Positions 23,588-31,935 of a stretch of DNA of 36,319 bases are shown here, one piece after another. Numbering within the stretch: the first letter of the stretch is position 1; every line of letters starts with the position of its first letter. The notes under the pieces were generated by a model. The model saw nothing but the letters and a program-made list of their open reading frames with translations, had not been told where the DNA came from and ran no database searches. This DNA is from Pseudomonas sp. Fl4BN1 (lineage in GTDB: Bacteria; Pseudomonadota; Gammaproteobacteria; Pseudomonadales; Pseudomonadaceae). Where the stretch lies: NCBI RefSeq assembly GCF_009908285.1, contig NZ_JAAARM010000051.1, forward strand, positions 1-36,319, given 5' to 3'. The position numbers were made by a program, and so were the translations under genes.

Positions 23588-23624
23588 ATACTCAAAACGA
23601 AACCATCTTAAGTTTCATATTAAG

Positions 23625-24449
23625 CTATCTCCCAGTTGGATAGCTGACAATTGCCTGAGCATCGTAAAGCATATAAAACTGATCGCCCGAAAGAGGCACA
23701 AAAGGAAAGTCTACAAACGGTAGATTTGTAGAGGATAAATTTATAATCAAACTTTTATCTGAGAAGCTTAATTTTACAGCTTGAGCAGGGTAGATGCCTT
23801 GACCTTTAAGCGTAACCATAAACGCTACAGGAAAAAAACTCAGAACACTAACAGTTGTTTGGTGCCCTCGATTTCGAACAATAACGCTCTTTGCACTTAT
23901 GTGAATATTTTTCGGATAATACCAATAATAAATATCGTGTGTTTCATCAAGAGCTGAATCATCACCTAAAACAAATCGCTTCAACGGGTCGTAGTACTCT
24001 GAATGCTCAGGCGCTCTAAGGCACTCTTGATCACTCGTAGCAGCAAGCATGTGCCCTATCAAAGAGCGAGCATAAACAATAGGATTGATCGGAGCTGATG
24101 CCAAAACACCAAAGCTATCAATCGACCGGTAATAACTTAAAGCATGTTTGGTCAGTTTTTTGTACGCCTCGCTTACTACTCCATCACATCTCCCCAACTT
24201 GTTATTGCACTCCTCGCATATTGTTCTGAAGCTGCTTCCGTTTCTGGCTTTTATGCCAGCGAATTTCTTCGCTTCCGGTCCGAGCATTTCAGTTACAAGT
24301 CTTTGCTCTACACGCTGTATCGTAACGCAAGAACTAGGCGGCACATGATCTTGACTTAACTTTCCATAAATACCACATATTAGACAAAATCCTTCCTTTA
24401 GCCCGACGTGCCTTATTCTTTTTGTTATTTGTTTAGCGTACTCACCCAT
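23625..24449 (-). CDS. HNH-type zinc-finger protein, putative nuclease, AT-rich cargo gene
   Basis: The protein has 274 residues. An N-terminal HNH-like zinc site is visible: C22-x2-C25, the DH pair 34-35 in LSQDHVPPSS, and C78-x2-C81 followed by NN (CEECNNKLG). HNH nucleases use this pattern to hold a metal and cut DNA. The remaining 180 residues, including GHMLAATSDQECL and YYWYYPKNIHI, match nothing I know and may recognise the target. Codon use is much richer in A and T than the tail genes beside it, a sign of recent transfer. GGAGAG lies 6 nt before the ATG. It sits between the SOS pair and the end of the tail operon, where phages carry accessory genes. Confidence 0.65.
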   Translation of the reverse strand: MGEYAKQITKRIRHVGLKEGFCLICGIYGKLSQDHVPPSSCVTIQRVEQRLVTEMLGPEAKKFAGIKARNGSSFRTICEECNNKLGRCDGVVSEAYKKLTKHALSYYRSIDSFGVLASAPINPIVYARSLIGHMLAATSDQECLRAPEHSEYYDPLKRFVLGDDSALDETHDIYYWYYPKNIHISAKSVIVRNRGHQTTVSVLSFFPVAFMVTLKGQGIYPAQAVKLSFSDKSLIINLSSTNLPFVDFPFVPLSGDQFYMLYDAQAIVSYPTGR

Positions 24450-24514
24450 CGCAGCTCTCCATGGCTACAGAACAGACTCACGCTGATAGTAGAACATGGA
24501 ACTGTGACTTGAAA

Positions 24515-25486
24515 TTATTGGGTGATTTTTTTTAGTGTCCCCGACAGTTGTTGCGCTTTAACGGAATTCCCTGCGAATGCCGGCGCGTTACTTGGCGGAG
24601 GCGTTGGGCCATGAGTGTGGCTCGCCAGCTGGGCGTTCATCTGCTCGACCAGGTCGAGCAGGTCGCACAGCACCTGCAGCACGTTGACCGACTCCGACCC
24701 GAGCCAGGTCTTGGGTGCCTGCAAGCGCTGACTGATCCCGCTCACGCTCTTGCGTAGTCCCTGGATCTGCTCCTGCAGGTCACCGCCCACCGTGGCATTG
24801 AGCTTCTGCCCCACCACCAGGTTCAAGTCGCGGCCGGTGGCTTGGTGCAGATCATCCACGGCCGCTAGGCTGGCAGACCCGCCCGACAGCAGCTTGAGCG
24901 CGCCCATAGCCTCGATCTTCTTAACCCCTCCCACTGACTCGGTCGAATGGTCGTCCACCGTCCTGGTGTGATTCTGGAAGCGCTCGGCGTTGTCCAGGGC
25001 TTCCACTTCACGCTCGATCGCCTTGTCCTGGATCTTTCCATCGGTCTGGCGCAGCCAGTTGCCGTCGGCATCGACCCGCTGCTGGCAGGCCTCGCTGTGC
25101 TGCCATACCTGATCACCTTTCGGCACCCGGGGCAGGCTCAGGCCGTGCGGCAGGATCTGCTGGATAAACGGCTTGTGCGGCAGTCCGTAGGCGAAGCACA
25201 CCACCACCGTGGTGTTTTCCTCGGGGAAACCGAACATGCCGGCCTCTTGGCCGCCCATGGGCGCCGGCAGCGGCAGGCCGGCCAGGATCGGCAGATCCGG
25301 ATCGGGTTCGCCGTCGGGCAGCAGTACCTGGACGTCCACGCCATAGCGCGGCCGGAAGTCGTCGCAGAGCCCGGGCGCCGCCGGCGCATCCGGTACCGCG
25401 ACCACACGGCCGAAGCGCGGCAGGTGATAACCGCCGGTTAGTTCGGGGAACTGCCGCTCTACGCTGCGACGGATTGCGTCTTCCAT
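24515..25486 (-). CDS. Phage baseplate spike protein (gpV / gp45-like)
   Basis: The protein has 323 residues. Residues 25-115 look like an OB-fold domain (PRFGRVVAVPD, VQVLLPDG, FPEENTTVVVCFAYGLPHKP) as in P2 gpV. The middle, with repeated short beta-like segments (VGGVKKIEAMGALKLLSGGS, GRDLNLVVGQKLNATVGGDL), would form the trimeric spike. The C-terminus has SHTHGPTPPP, a HxH-containing tip. It sits at the centre of the baseplate and pierces the cell envelope. It is the last gene of the tail operon, overlapping the previous gene by 28 nt. Confidence 0.8.
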   Translation of the reverse strand: MEDAIRRSVERQFPELTGGYHLPRFGRVVAVPDAPAAPGLCDDFRPRYGVDVQVLLPDGEPDPDLPILAGLPLPAPMGGQEAGMFGFPEENTTVVVCFAYGLPHKPFIQQILPHGLSLPRVPKGDQVWQHSEACQQRVDADGNWLRQTDGKIQDKAIEREVEALDNAERFQNHTRTVDDHSTESVGGVKKIEAMGALKLLSGGSASLAAVDDLHQATGRDLNLVVGQKLNATVGGDLQEQIQGLRKSVSGISQRLQAPKTWLGSESVNVLQVLCDLLDLVEQMNAQLASHTHGPTPPPSNAPAFAGNSVKAQQLSGTLKKITQ

Positions 25487-26163
25487 TTGATGGCCATCTG
25501 ATTGCCGGCGAGCGTCACGCTGGTGACCCGCTCGCCCTGGTTGAAGGTGGCGCCCGGGCGCAGTCCTGGAAGAACCGCGATCATGGCGCTCTGATTGCCC
25601 TGGTAGCCGTCGAACAGCTCGACGGGCAGCTGCAGCGGTGCGCGGGTGCCGAAGAAGCTATCCGCCCAACTGCCCACGAACACCTCGCCGTCGCCCTGCT
25701 GCTGCCAGGTAAAGTCGGGAATGCTGAACACCTGGGCCAGGCTGTCCATGGCCAAGTAACCGCTGGCCAGGCTGTAGAAGAACGGGGCCTTGGTCTGGGC
25801 ATAGGGCTTTTCCGGTACCCGGAAGCGCAGCCCGGTCTTGCTGCTGATTGCCGCCAGGACGCCCCGCAGATCGGCGTGCCGCAGGTTCAGCGGCAGCGGG
25901 TTGGCCAGGATCGCCGCCAGTTCGCGGCAGACCAGGATCTGCTGCACGCCGTTGACCGCGGTCGATCGCTCCACGTAGCCGATGAAGTGACGCTGCAGTG
26001 TGCGCTCGTTATAACCAATATCGAACGTCACCAGGCCTTTGACCGGCGCCCCGGCCTGGACGGTGAAGGTGGCGCGGCCCGGGCTCTTGGCGTCCAGCCG
26101 GACCTCGTCCTTGACCAGGTCATAAGGCTTGCCGCCGATCGTCAGCACTTTGTGCAGTTTCAC
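25459..26163 (-). CDS. Phage baseplate hub-like protein
   Basis: The protein has 234 residues and starts MKLHKVLTIGGKPYDLVKDE. It resembles in pattern the hub proteins (gpD / gp44 type) that follow tail genes and precede the spike: FTVQAGAPVKGLVTFDIGYN, then RELAAILANPLPLNLRHADL and VLAAISSKTGLRFRVPEK. It lies directly before the spike gene, as hubs do, and overlaps the previous gene by 4 nt (ATGA). The assignment rests mainly on order and domain pattern. Confidence 0.6.
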   Translation of the reverse strand: MKLHKVLTIGGKPYDLVKDEVRLDAKSPGRATFTVQAGAPVKGLVTFDIGYNERTLQRHFIGYVERSTAVNGVQQILVCRELAAILANPLPLNLRHADLRGVLAAISSKTGLRFRVPEKPYAQTKAPFFYSLASGYLAMDSLAQVFSIPDFTWQQQGDGEVFVGSWADSFFGTRAPLQLPVELFDGYQGNQSAMIAVLPGLRPGATFNQGERVTSVTLAGNQMAIKWKTQSVAA

Positions 26164-26693
26164 GACTTGCCCCCCAGGTAGTCGTCCACTCTTTTCAGGA
26201 CCGATTCAAAGCCGCTCAGCTCCTGGCCAGCATCGCCGCCGCCTTCGCCTCCCACCCCTTGCCCGGGCCCTGACTGGGCTTTGACGTCGTTGCCGGCGCG
26301 GCGCTTCTCGACCTTCTCCGGGTTCGACAGCTTTTCGGACAGGGTGAACTGCACCAGCCAGGCCGCCCGGGTGTCGTCCTCGCGGGCGCTCACGCCTTCG
26401 GAGAATTGAACCTCGCGGATGCCGAAGGCGGCGGCCGTGTCGTTGACGATCCTGTATAGCTTGAGCCGCCCGCCGCCGGCGGTGGCCTCGGCCAGGCGCA
26501 TCAGGTCGCGCAGCTGGCCCTGGTTGACGTAGGGGATCATCAGGGAAACCGTAAGCGTCTTGGGCTTGAACCCCTTGTGCGCGGTGTCGGTGTTGCTGGT
26601 CTGCCCTGACAGGTCGTCGCTTTCAATCCGCAGATTGGCGGTGATCTTCATGTTCTTGCCCAGCACCTGCTGGCCGTCGAGTAGCAGCGTCAT
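26160..26693 (-). CDS. Phage baseplate or tail-completion protein
   Basis: The protein has 177 residues: MTLLLDGQQVLGKNMKITAN, then SLMIPYVNQGQLRDLMRLAE and a C-terminal tail rich in Gly (GGEGGGDAGQ). It has the character of small baseplate proteins such as P2 gpU, with a two-layer beta domain and a flexible end. It is coupled to both neighbours by 4-nt overlaps. The exact counterpart is not identified. Confidence 0.5.
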   Translation of the reverse strand: MTLLLDGQQVLGKNMKITANLRIESDDLSGQTSNTDTAHKGFKPKTLTVSLMIPYVNQGQLRDLMRLAEATAGGGRLKLYRIVNDTAAAFGIREVQFSEGVSAREDDTRAAWLVQFTLSEKLSNPEKVEKRRAGNDVKAQSGPGQGVGGEGGGDAGQELSGFESVLKRVDDYLGGKS

Positions 26694-27613
26694 AGGCCCA
26701 CCAGTTCACGAACGAAGCTCAGGCCCTCCAGCGAGCCCACCAGCAGCACCCCGGCACATAGCACCCACTCATGCCCCGGTGCCTCGCCTTCCAGCAAGGC
26801 CCGCCGCAGGTCGCCCGGGCCACCGGGACCAAGCAACCGAGCGCGCATGCTGTGGTCGGCATTGCCACCGGCCAGCAGGGCTTTCAGGTCGTCCAGCTGC
26901 TGATCGCGGCCTTTCTGCTGGGCGGCCTTGCGCTGGGCCAGGGCCGCCAAGTCGCCCATGGGCGAGCTGTCGGCCGCGTAGCCTTCCAGGACGGCGATCT
27001 GGCCCGCCATGGATTGCTTGGCCGCCTTGATCAAGGTGCAGCGTTCCAGGGGCAGATCCGCCCAGCGCGGCAGGGTGCCGGCCGTGGGCATCACCCACTT
27101 TTCCGTCTCCAGCTTGGCCAGGTGATCGGCGCGGCGCTCTGCGCGCACCAGGTCGGGGATCGGCAGCAGCGCGTTGAAGCGCGCCAGGGTCTTGGCCAGT
27201 TGCTCATAGCGCGTGCCGAGGAACAGCACCGACAGCGCGTAGTGCTGGCCGATCGGCAGGCCGCTGTCGGTGCTGTCGCCCAGCTTGAGGGCCAGCTGCT
27301 GCAGCAGGTTGGGGGCCGACAGGTAGAGCTGATTCCCCCGCCCAGTGCCCACGCCGCTTTGAAACGGAGTAACGGCCAGGCACGCCGGCGCCTGGCCCAT
27401 CTGGCTGGTGAGGGCCGCTCTGCCGGCGGCGATCGCCTGTTCAGCTGCAGCACCGACCGGCCCGGGGTTGGTGCTGGTCATGCCGTCCAGTCCCGCCAAG
27501 CGTTCGGCGGTGCTGGCCAGCTCGCCGCCGGCCAGCTCCTTGGCGGCTGACAGGTCACCCATCCAGCGGGTGGCCTGCTCTGGCCAGCGCATGGTCACCG
27601 GTGCCCAGGTCAT
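26690..27613 (-). CDS. Phage tail-operon protein of unknown function, 307 residues
   Basis: It begins MTWAPVTMRWPEQATRWMGD and is rich in Ala and Leu, with long helical stretches. These include the coiled-coil-like LAALAQRKAAQQKGRDQQLD and a C-terminal hydrophobic EWVLCAGVLLVGSLEGLSFV. No enzyme motif is visible. Both ends overlap neighbouring genes by 4 nt. Position between the fibre chaperone and baseplate proteins suggests a structural baseplate role. I do not recognise a family. Confidence 0.6.
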   Translation of the reverse strand: MTWAPVTMRWPEQATRWMGDLSAAKELAGGELASTAERLAGLDGMTSTNPGPVGAAAEQAIAAGRAALTSQMGQAPACLAVTPFQSGVGTGRGNQLYLSAPNLLQQLALKLGDSTDSGLPIGQHYALSVLFLGTRYEQLAKTLARFNALLPIPDLVRAERRADHLAKLETEKWVMPTAGTLPRWADLPLERCTLIKAAKQSMAGQIAVLEGYAADSSPMGDLAALAQRKAAQQKGRDQQLDDLKALLAGGNADHSMRARLLGPGGPGDLRRALLEGEAPGHEWVLCAGVLLVGSLEGLSFVRELVGL

Positions 27614-28317
27614 GGCTCTGCGCTCTCCCAGGTCACCGCCTCAAGCGCGACCAGGTCACCGCTGGCCAGGGCCTGGTCCAGCCGTTGCTTGAGCGCGTTG
27701 GCGTGCTGCAGTGGCTGCAGCTTGAACACGGTGAAGTCGTCACCCACTTTGCGGATCTGCTCGGCCGTGTGCGCCCGAAACGCTTTGGCGCCGGCCTGGT
27801 CGCGGCAGGCATAGAGCGTGTCGAGGCCGGCGAGAATGACCCCTGTCAGGTTCAGTTGATCATCCAGCTGGCTGCTGTACTTGTGAGGGGCACCCAAGGC
27901 ACTGGACCAGAAGCCCTCGGTGATCGCAGCTTCACACGCCGCGTTCACCTGCAGGGTGCGTTCGGCGTGCCGGCGCTTGAGCAAGGCCGGGGTATCGTCC
28001 ACCCAGTCGCCATTGCGCCAGACCTGGCCGGGCCCTGGAACGCTCAGTGTGTAACCAGGCGGCAGCTCGCCCACCTGCTGGATCTGCAGCGGCTCGCCGG
28101 TGGCCGTGTTGTACGCCGTCAGCCCCTGGAAGGACCGGACCAACTGCCAGCGCTTGCCATTCCAGTGAGGCACCTGGTGTTCACCTGGTGCAGGTGGTTC
28201 AACCTCGATGCAGCCGGCAGGAATCAGCCAGACGCCTGGCTCCAGGGGAGACTCGTCCGCTTTGATCGGCCCGGTATAGATCCCGTACTGGTCGGTTTGA
28301 TAAACGGTCTTGCTCAT
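27610..28317 (-). CDS. Tail fibre assembly chaperone
   Basis: The protein has 235 residues from the ATG at 28317 (GAGG 6 nt upstream; a GTG two codons earlier is an alternative). The N-terminal half has YQTDQYGIYTGPIKADESP, and WNGKRWQLVRSF followed by PPGYTLSVPGPGQVWRNGDW fits fibre-assembly proteins. The C-terminal half looks like a DUF4376 domain (RHAERTLQVNAACEAAITEG, then DTLYACRDQAGAKAFRAHTA). It helps the preceding tail fibre to trimerise, and the order fibre then chaperone is standard. Confidence 0.75.
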   Translation of the reverse strand: MSKTVYQTDQYGIYTGPIKADESPLEPGVWLIPAGCIEVEPPAPGEHQVPHWNGKRWQLVRSFQGLTAYNTATGEPLQIQQVGELPPGYTLSVPGPGQVWRNGDWVDDTPALLKRRHAERTLQVNAACEAAITEGFWSSALGAPHKYSSQLDDQLNLTGVILAGLDTLYACRDQAGAKAFRAHTAEQIRKVGDDFTVFKLQPLQHANALKQRLDQALASGDLVALEAVTWESAEP

Positions 28318-28325
28318 GATCACCC

Positions 28326-29915
28326 TCAGTATTTGATGCAGGCGAGTAGCGCCACGTTGCGCGGCCGGTTTTCGTTTCCACCGGATGCATCCACGGTCAC
28401 CGCGTGGCTGTGCGCGGGTGCGCCTTGAATGGTGACGTTGTGCGAGTGAGCGCCGGCGGGGTTGGTGGTGTGGAGCGAGCCGCCGCCGTTGGCGGTGGTC
28501 ACGTAGCCGCCGGGGCTGTTGTTCGAACCCGCGGACTTCGTGAAGGTATGGGTGTGGTCACCGGCCGCGTCACTGCTTGCGGCGTGGGTGTGCTCGCCGG
28601 CAGGGTCAGTTCTTGCGGTGTGGGTGTGGAGTGCGTTCTGGCCGCCTTGGACCCCTCCCAGGTCCCGGCCGGGGTCCAGGCCGCGCCCATCGTCCCAACC
28701 ACGGATAAACTCGCCGCGCAGGTCCGGGATGTTGAACGTGTTAACCCAATCGCCAGCGCCGAAGCGGGTGCCGATCGCCGCAAACAGGGCGGCATAGGTC
28801 ACGCGGGACACCGCCGCGCCGTTGGCTTTGAGCCACCCGGCCGGGGCCGTTTCCCTGGCAAAGAAACTGACCTGGCCCACCAGGGGCACCATCACATCGG
28901 TCTTGGCGCTGTTCACGCACTTGGTTGTCGCCAGGATCTCGCTGCTGTTGGTGCTCGGGTCGTCGCTTTTGGCGTTGGGCAGGTTGCCCAGCCCCACGTC
29001 TTCCTTGGTGGTGGCCCGGGCCCGCAGCTTTTCGTAGTCACCCACGCGGGCGGCAAAGTGCCTCACCAGTGGCCCGTCGATAGGCTCCACAGTGCGGTTG
29101 TCCACAAGGGTCTTGTCAGCCAGTAACGTAGCGATCAAAAAGTAGTAATGGCGCACACCGGCGTCGTCGGTGTAATCGGATGCGCTCAGCGGGTTTTGAA
29201 CGATGTTCCAGCCGGCGATTACCTCACTCATGTGACGTTGCAGGGACACATCCAGCCAGAAGGTCGTGGGCACGGAAGGCAGTTCAAACTGCGCCATGCC
29301 CCTTTGTTCAATCCGGATTCCCTCAATGTAGGCAGTACCTGGTGCAAGCTGCAGGTTTGCACCCACACGCTTTAATGACAGCGAAGACCCGAAGAAACAG
29401 GCGCGGCCGAAGACGTCCCGGTTGGCCAGGCGCTCACGCTCATCGATGCCAAACAGTCGGGCAGTGAAGTCATGTTGCCAGGTGCTGGCATCTACGGTGA
29501 CGCCGGTCAGGGCCTTGGCGCCGTCGAACACCAATAGGAAGTTGCGGGTGACGTTGTTACCGACCTGCTGGGGCAACTGGTTCCGGCGCTTCTGCTGCAG
29601 GGGCACATGGGCCACCATCAGCAGCACGCCCTCGACGGACTCTAAGCCAATCCAGTTCCAATCGAAGTCCCCAATATCGCTGCCCAACATCACGCTGTAG
29701 ACGACCTGGTTAGGGTTCACATAACCGGCCTGGGTGACGTCGAAGGTTCCAACAATCTGTGCCGCCGGCGGTTTGCCAGCAGCACGATCGACAGGCTGTT
29801 CAGGGTCGAACCCGGGCACATTGGCCAGGATGAAACGGGTGGCGGTGAGGATCTGCTGCGCACCTTGTTTTTGTGCAATCAGGTTTTCGCCCGCCAGGGT
29901 GATAGTGGCCCCCAT
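28326..29915 (-). CDS. Phage tail fibre / collar protein with HxH tip
   Basis: The protein has 529 residues. The N-terminal part (MGATITLAGENLIAQKQGAQ to about residue 150) is a DUF3751-like baseplate-attachment domain. The middle has LGNLPNAKSDDPSTNSSEIL. A collar domain follows (GQVSFFARETAPAGWLKANG, FNIPDLRGEFIRGWDDGRG), then a tip with at least five His-x-His pairs (HTHTA, HTHA, HTHT, HSHN, HSHA) ending NVALLACIKY. In T4-type fibres such pairs bind iron in the receptor-binding needle. This protein should decide host range. AGGAGA lies 6 nt before the ATG. Confidence 0.85.
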   Translation of the reverse strand: MGATITLAGENLIAQKQGAQQILTATRFILANVPGFDPEQPVDRAAGKPPAAQIVGTFDVTQAGYVNPNQVVYSVMLGSDIGDFDWNWIGLESVEGVLLMVAHVPLQQKRRNQLPQQVGNNVTRNFLLVFDGAKALTGVTVDASTWQHDFTARLFGIDERERLANRDVFGRACFFGSSLSLKRVGANLQLAPGTAYIEGIRIEQRGMAQFELPSVPTTFWLDVSLQRHMSEVIAGWNIVQNPLSASDYTDDAGVRHYYFLIATLLADKTLVDNRTVEPIDGPLVRHFAARVGDYEKLRARATTKEDVGLGNLPNAKSDDPSTNSSEILATTKCVNSAKTDVMVPLVGQVSFFARETAPAGWLKANGAAVSRVTYAALFAAIGTRFGAGDWVNTFNIPDLRGEFIRGWDDGRGLDPGRDLGGVQGGQNALHTHTARTDPAGEHTHAASSDAAGDHTHTFTKSAGSNNSPGGYVTTANGGGSLHTTNPAGAHSHNVTIQGAPAHSHAVTVDASGGNENRPRNVALLACIKY

Positions 29916-29924
29916 GGGGATCTC

Positions 29925-30449
29925 CTACAGAGAGGCAACCAGCGTTTGCTGGTCGTCGTTGAAATCAAGCACGGCGACCTGCAGGGTCACCGGCGTCACG
30001 CTTTCGAAGTCGTAGCGCCTGCAGGTCCGGCCGTACTGCTGCACCAGGACGCGCAGCAGGTCCGCATTGAGCGACAGCTGGGAGTCGGAAAGCCGCAGCA
30101 GGACCACGTCCCAATCGCGCCCAGGCTGGCGTTCCTCGATCTCGATATAGCCAACCCCGAGGCGCTGCAGGATGCGTTTCATGCCGGCGGTGCTGCCGGC
30201 GTCCACCGCGTTGATGAAGGCGTATTTCACCCGGAGCCGGAAAAGGCTCTCAGGCTCACCGACAAAGCGCGTCACGTCGCGCTGCCAGGCCCACAGCTCC
30301 AGGATGCGCAGGTGGCAGGTGTCGGGGTCGAGCTGGTCATAGGGCCACATCAGCCAGCCGCTGGCGGTTTCCCACCAGCGCTGGGCAGCAGCCATCAGCT
30401 TGGAAAGCTCGGTGCCGGCGAGCCAGAAAGGCAGCTTGAGTTTGATCAT
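29925..30449 (-). CDS. Phage tail protein I-like baseplate protein
   Basis: The protein has 174 residues with the tail protein I pattern LRILELWAWQRDVTRFVGEP, LFRLRVKYAFINAVDAGSTA and GMKRILQRLGVG. It connects the baseplate wedge with the fibre, and the order J-like, I-like, fibre is the P2 order. It overlaps the J-like gene by 4 nt. Confidence 0.75.
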   Translation of the reverse strand: MIKLKLPFWLAGTELSKLMAAAQRWWETASGWLMWPYDQLDPDTCHLRILELWAWQRDVTRFVGEPESLFRLRVKYAFINAVDAGSTAGMKRILQRLGVGYIEIEERQPGRDWDVVLLRLSDSQLSLNADLLRVLVQQYGRTCRRYDFESVTPVTLQVAVLDFNDDQQTLVASL

Positions 30450-31621
30450 GTCACCGCCACCTGAAAGGTTCTGATCCGGGGAATTTCCAGGCCGCTGATC
30501 AGGTCCACCCGGGCCGAGAAGCGAAACGACTCGACGTCGAGAAACTGGTGATGCAGTTCCTCAGTTAGCCGGCTAAAACTGAACCGCGACTGTGGGTAAG
30601 TCAGGGTCGGCTTGTAGTCGCGGGACGTGCTTTCACGGAAGGCCGCGCGCACGAACAGATCGATCTCTTTCTGCAGCTCCTCGATGCGTTCGGCGCTGGT
30701 GTTGGCCCTCGCCACAACCATCAGCGTGAAGCTGTACTCCTTTTCAGGCATGGCCATCGCCACCAGGTCATCGCCGTGGCCGTGATTGCCCTGGTCGCGG
30801 ATATGAGCGTTGATCTGGTCCAGGTACGAGGCCGCCGGCACGCCAGCTTCAAACAGCACGTAGGCATTGGCGCTACCCGGTCCACGCGGGGCGCCGTGCT
30901 CGAAATAGACTCCGTCCGGCCGCACACCTGGAAAGGTCGAGATCATGGCTCGATAGACCGCGTCGGTGTGCCACTGGTTGACCGCTGAAAACTGGTTGCG
31001 GATCCGCAAACGCAGCTGATCGTCGGGCTCTGGATCTGCACCTGGTGATTCCAGCCAGCTTTCGGCGTTGATCACCTGGACGATGCCGGCAATGGGTTCC
31101 GGCAGGATCGCGTAGTAACCCGGCGCCAGGTTGTAGCCGCTGCCGGTGGCGTCCGCTTCGATCGGCACGCTCAGCTGCAGCTGGCCATCGGCGAAGGCCA
31201 CGGCCTCGGTAGTGCGCAGTTGGTAGACGTGGCCATTGATCGGTGGCGACTGCACCAGGACACCCGCCGGCAGTTCCAGGGTGCCGGCGGTATTGGCCCG
31301 GGTGAACAGGATCTTGCCCTTGGCCCTGGTGGCGCCCTTGCGCTCCACATTCACGGCCCAGGCCAGCATATCCAGCCACTTGCCGCCGGCAGTCTTTACA
31401 AAGAAGTTCGGCAGGACCGACTGGACGACGAAGTCCAGAAGCCACAGCACCGGTTTGGTCACCAGGGCGGTGACTACGCGCCAGAACGGCGAGTAAGCCC
31501 CGGTATTGCTCAGTTTGGCGCCCTGGGCGGCCACTTCCTTCTCCCAGGCCTGGCGCAGGCCGGCCTCGGTGGTCGGAATGCCGGCATCACTCAGCGCCTG
31601 CTTGAAATCCACGTCGCTCAC
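30446..31621 (-). CDS. Baseplate assembly protein J-like
   Basis: The protein has 391 residues. The family pattern is clear: VKTAGGKWLDMLAWAVNVER, ELPAGVLVQSPPINGHVYQL, IEADATGSGYNLAPGYYAIL and RLRIRNQFSAVNQWHTDAVY. J-like proteins form the wedge of the contractile-tail baseplate. It overlaps the genes on both sides by 4 nt. Confidence 0.88.
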   Translation of the reverse strand: MSDVDFKQALSDAGIPTTEAGLRQAWEKEVAAQGAKLSNTGAYSPFWRVVTALVTKPVLWLLDFVVQSVLPNFFVKTAGGKWLDMLAWAVNVERKGATRAKGKILFTRANTAGTLELPAGVLVQSPPINGHVYQLRTTEAVAFADGQLQLSVPIEADATGSGYNLAPGYYAILPEPIAGIVQVINAESWLESPGADPEPDDQLRLRIRNQFSAVNQWHTDAVYRAMISTFPGVRPDGVYFEHGAPRGPGSANAYVLFEAGVPAASYLDQINAHIRDQGNHGHGDDLVAMAMPEKEYSFTLMVVARANTSAERIEELQKEIDLFVRAAFRESTSRDYKPTLTYPQSRFSFSRLTEELHHQFLDVESFRFSARVDLISGLEIPRIRTFQVAVT

Positions 31622-31935
31622 AGGGTCACCTCCACGTCACCGAATTTCAGGGTTTTGGCCGTGACCAGGTACTGGCCCGGCTGCAGCTGGGTGATCTGCG
31701 CCGTACCGGGCACCAGGCGTTCGTCGGCCTCCACCAGCAGCTCCAGTTGCTGGATGCAGTCGCGTTGCTTCAATCGGTCGCGCTCGGCCACCAGGGTCAC
31801 CAGCAGGCCGCTGTCGCGGATCATGTGAGCAATGTCCTGGGCGATGCTGGCCCGGTCGGCGATCAACAGCGGCTGGCGGGACGGGTCCAGCACCAGGTCG
31901 TTGTCCTCGATCAAAAGGTCTATGTATTCGCTCAT
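31618..31935 (-). CDS. DUF2590-family phage protein
   Basis: The protein has 105 residues and begins MSEYIDLLIEDNDLVLDPSR, continuing DRASIAQDIAHMIRDSGLLV. The layout recalls short baseplate wedge proteins (gp25/W-like) that precede J-like genes; I recall this sequence type as DUF2590. It is coupled by 4-nt overlaps to the tape measure and J-like genes. Confidence 0.7.
   Translation of the reverse strand: MSEYIDLLIEDNDLVLDPSRQPLLIADRASIAQDIAHMIRDSGLLVTLVAERDRLKQRDCIQQLELLVEADERLVPGTAQITQLQPGQYLVTAKTLKFGDVEVTL

Noticed and set aside
27601..28428. A 275-codon forward frame across the fibre chaperone gene
   Set aside because: It is antisense to a gene with clear order and motif support and has no ribosome site.
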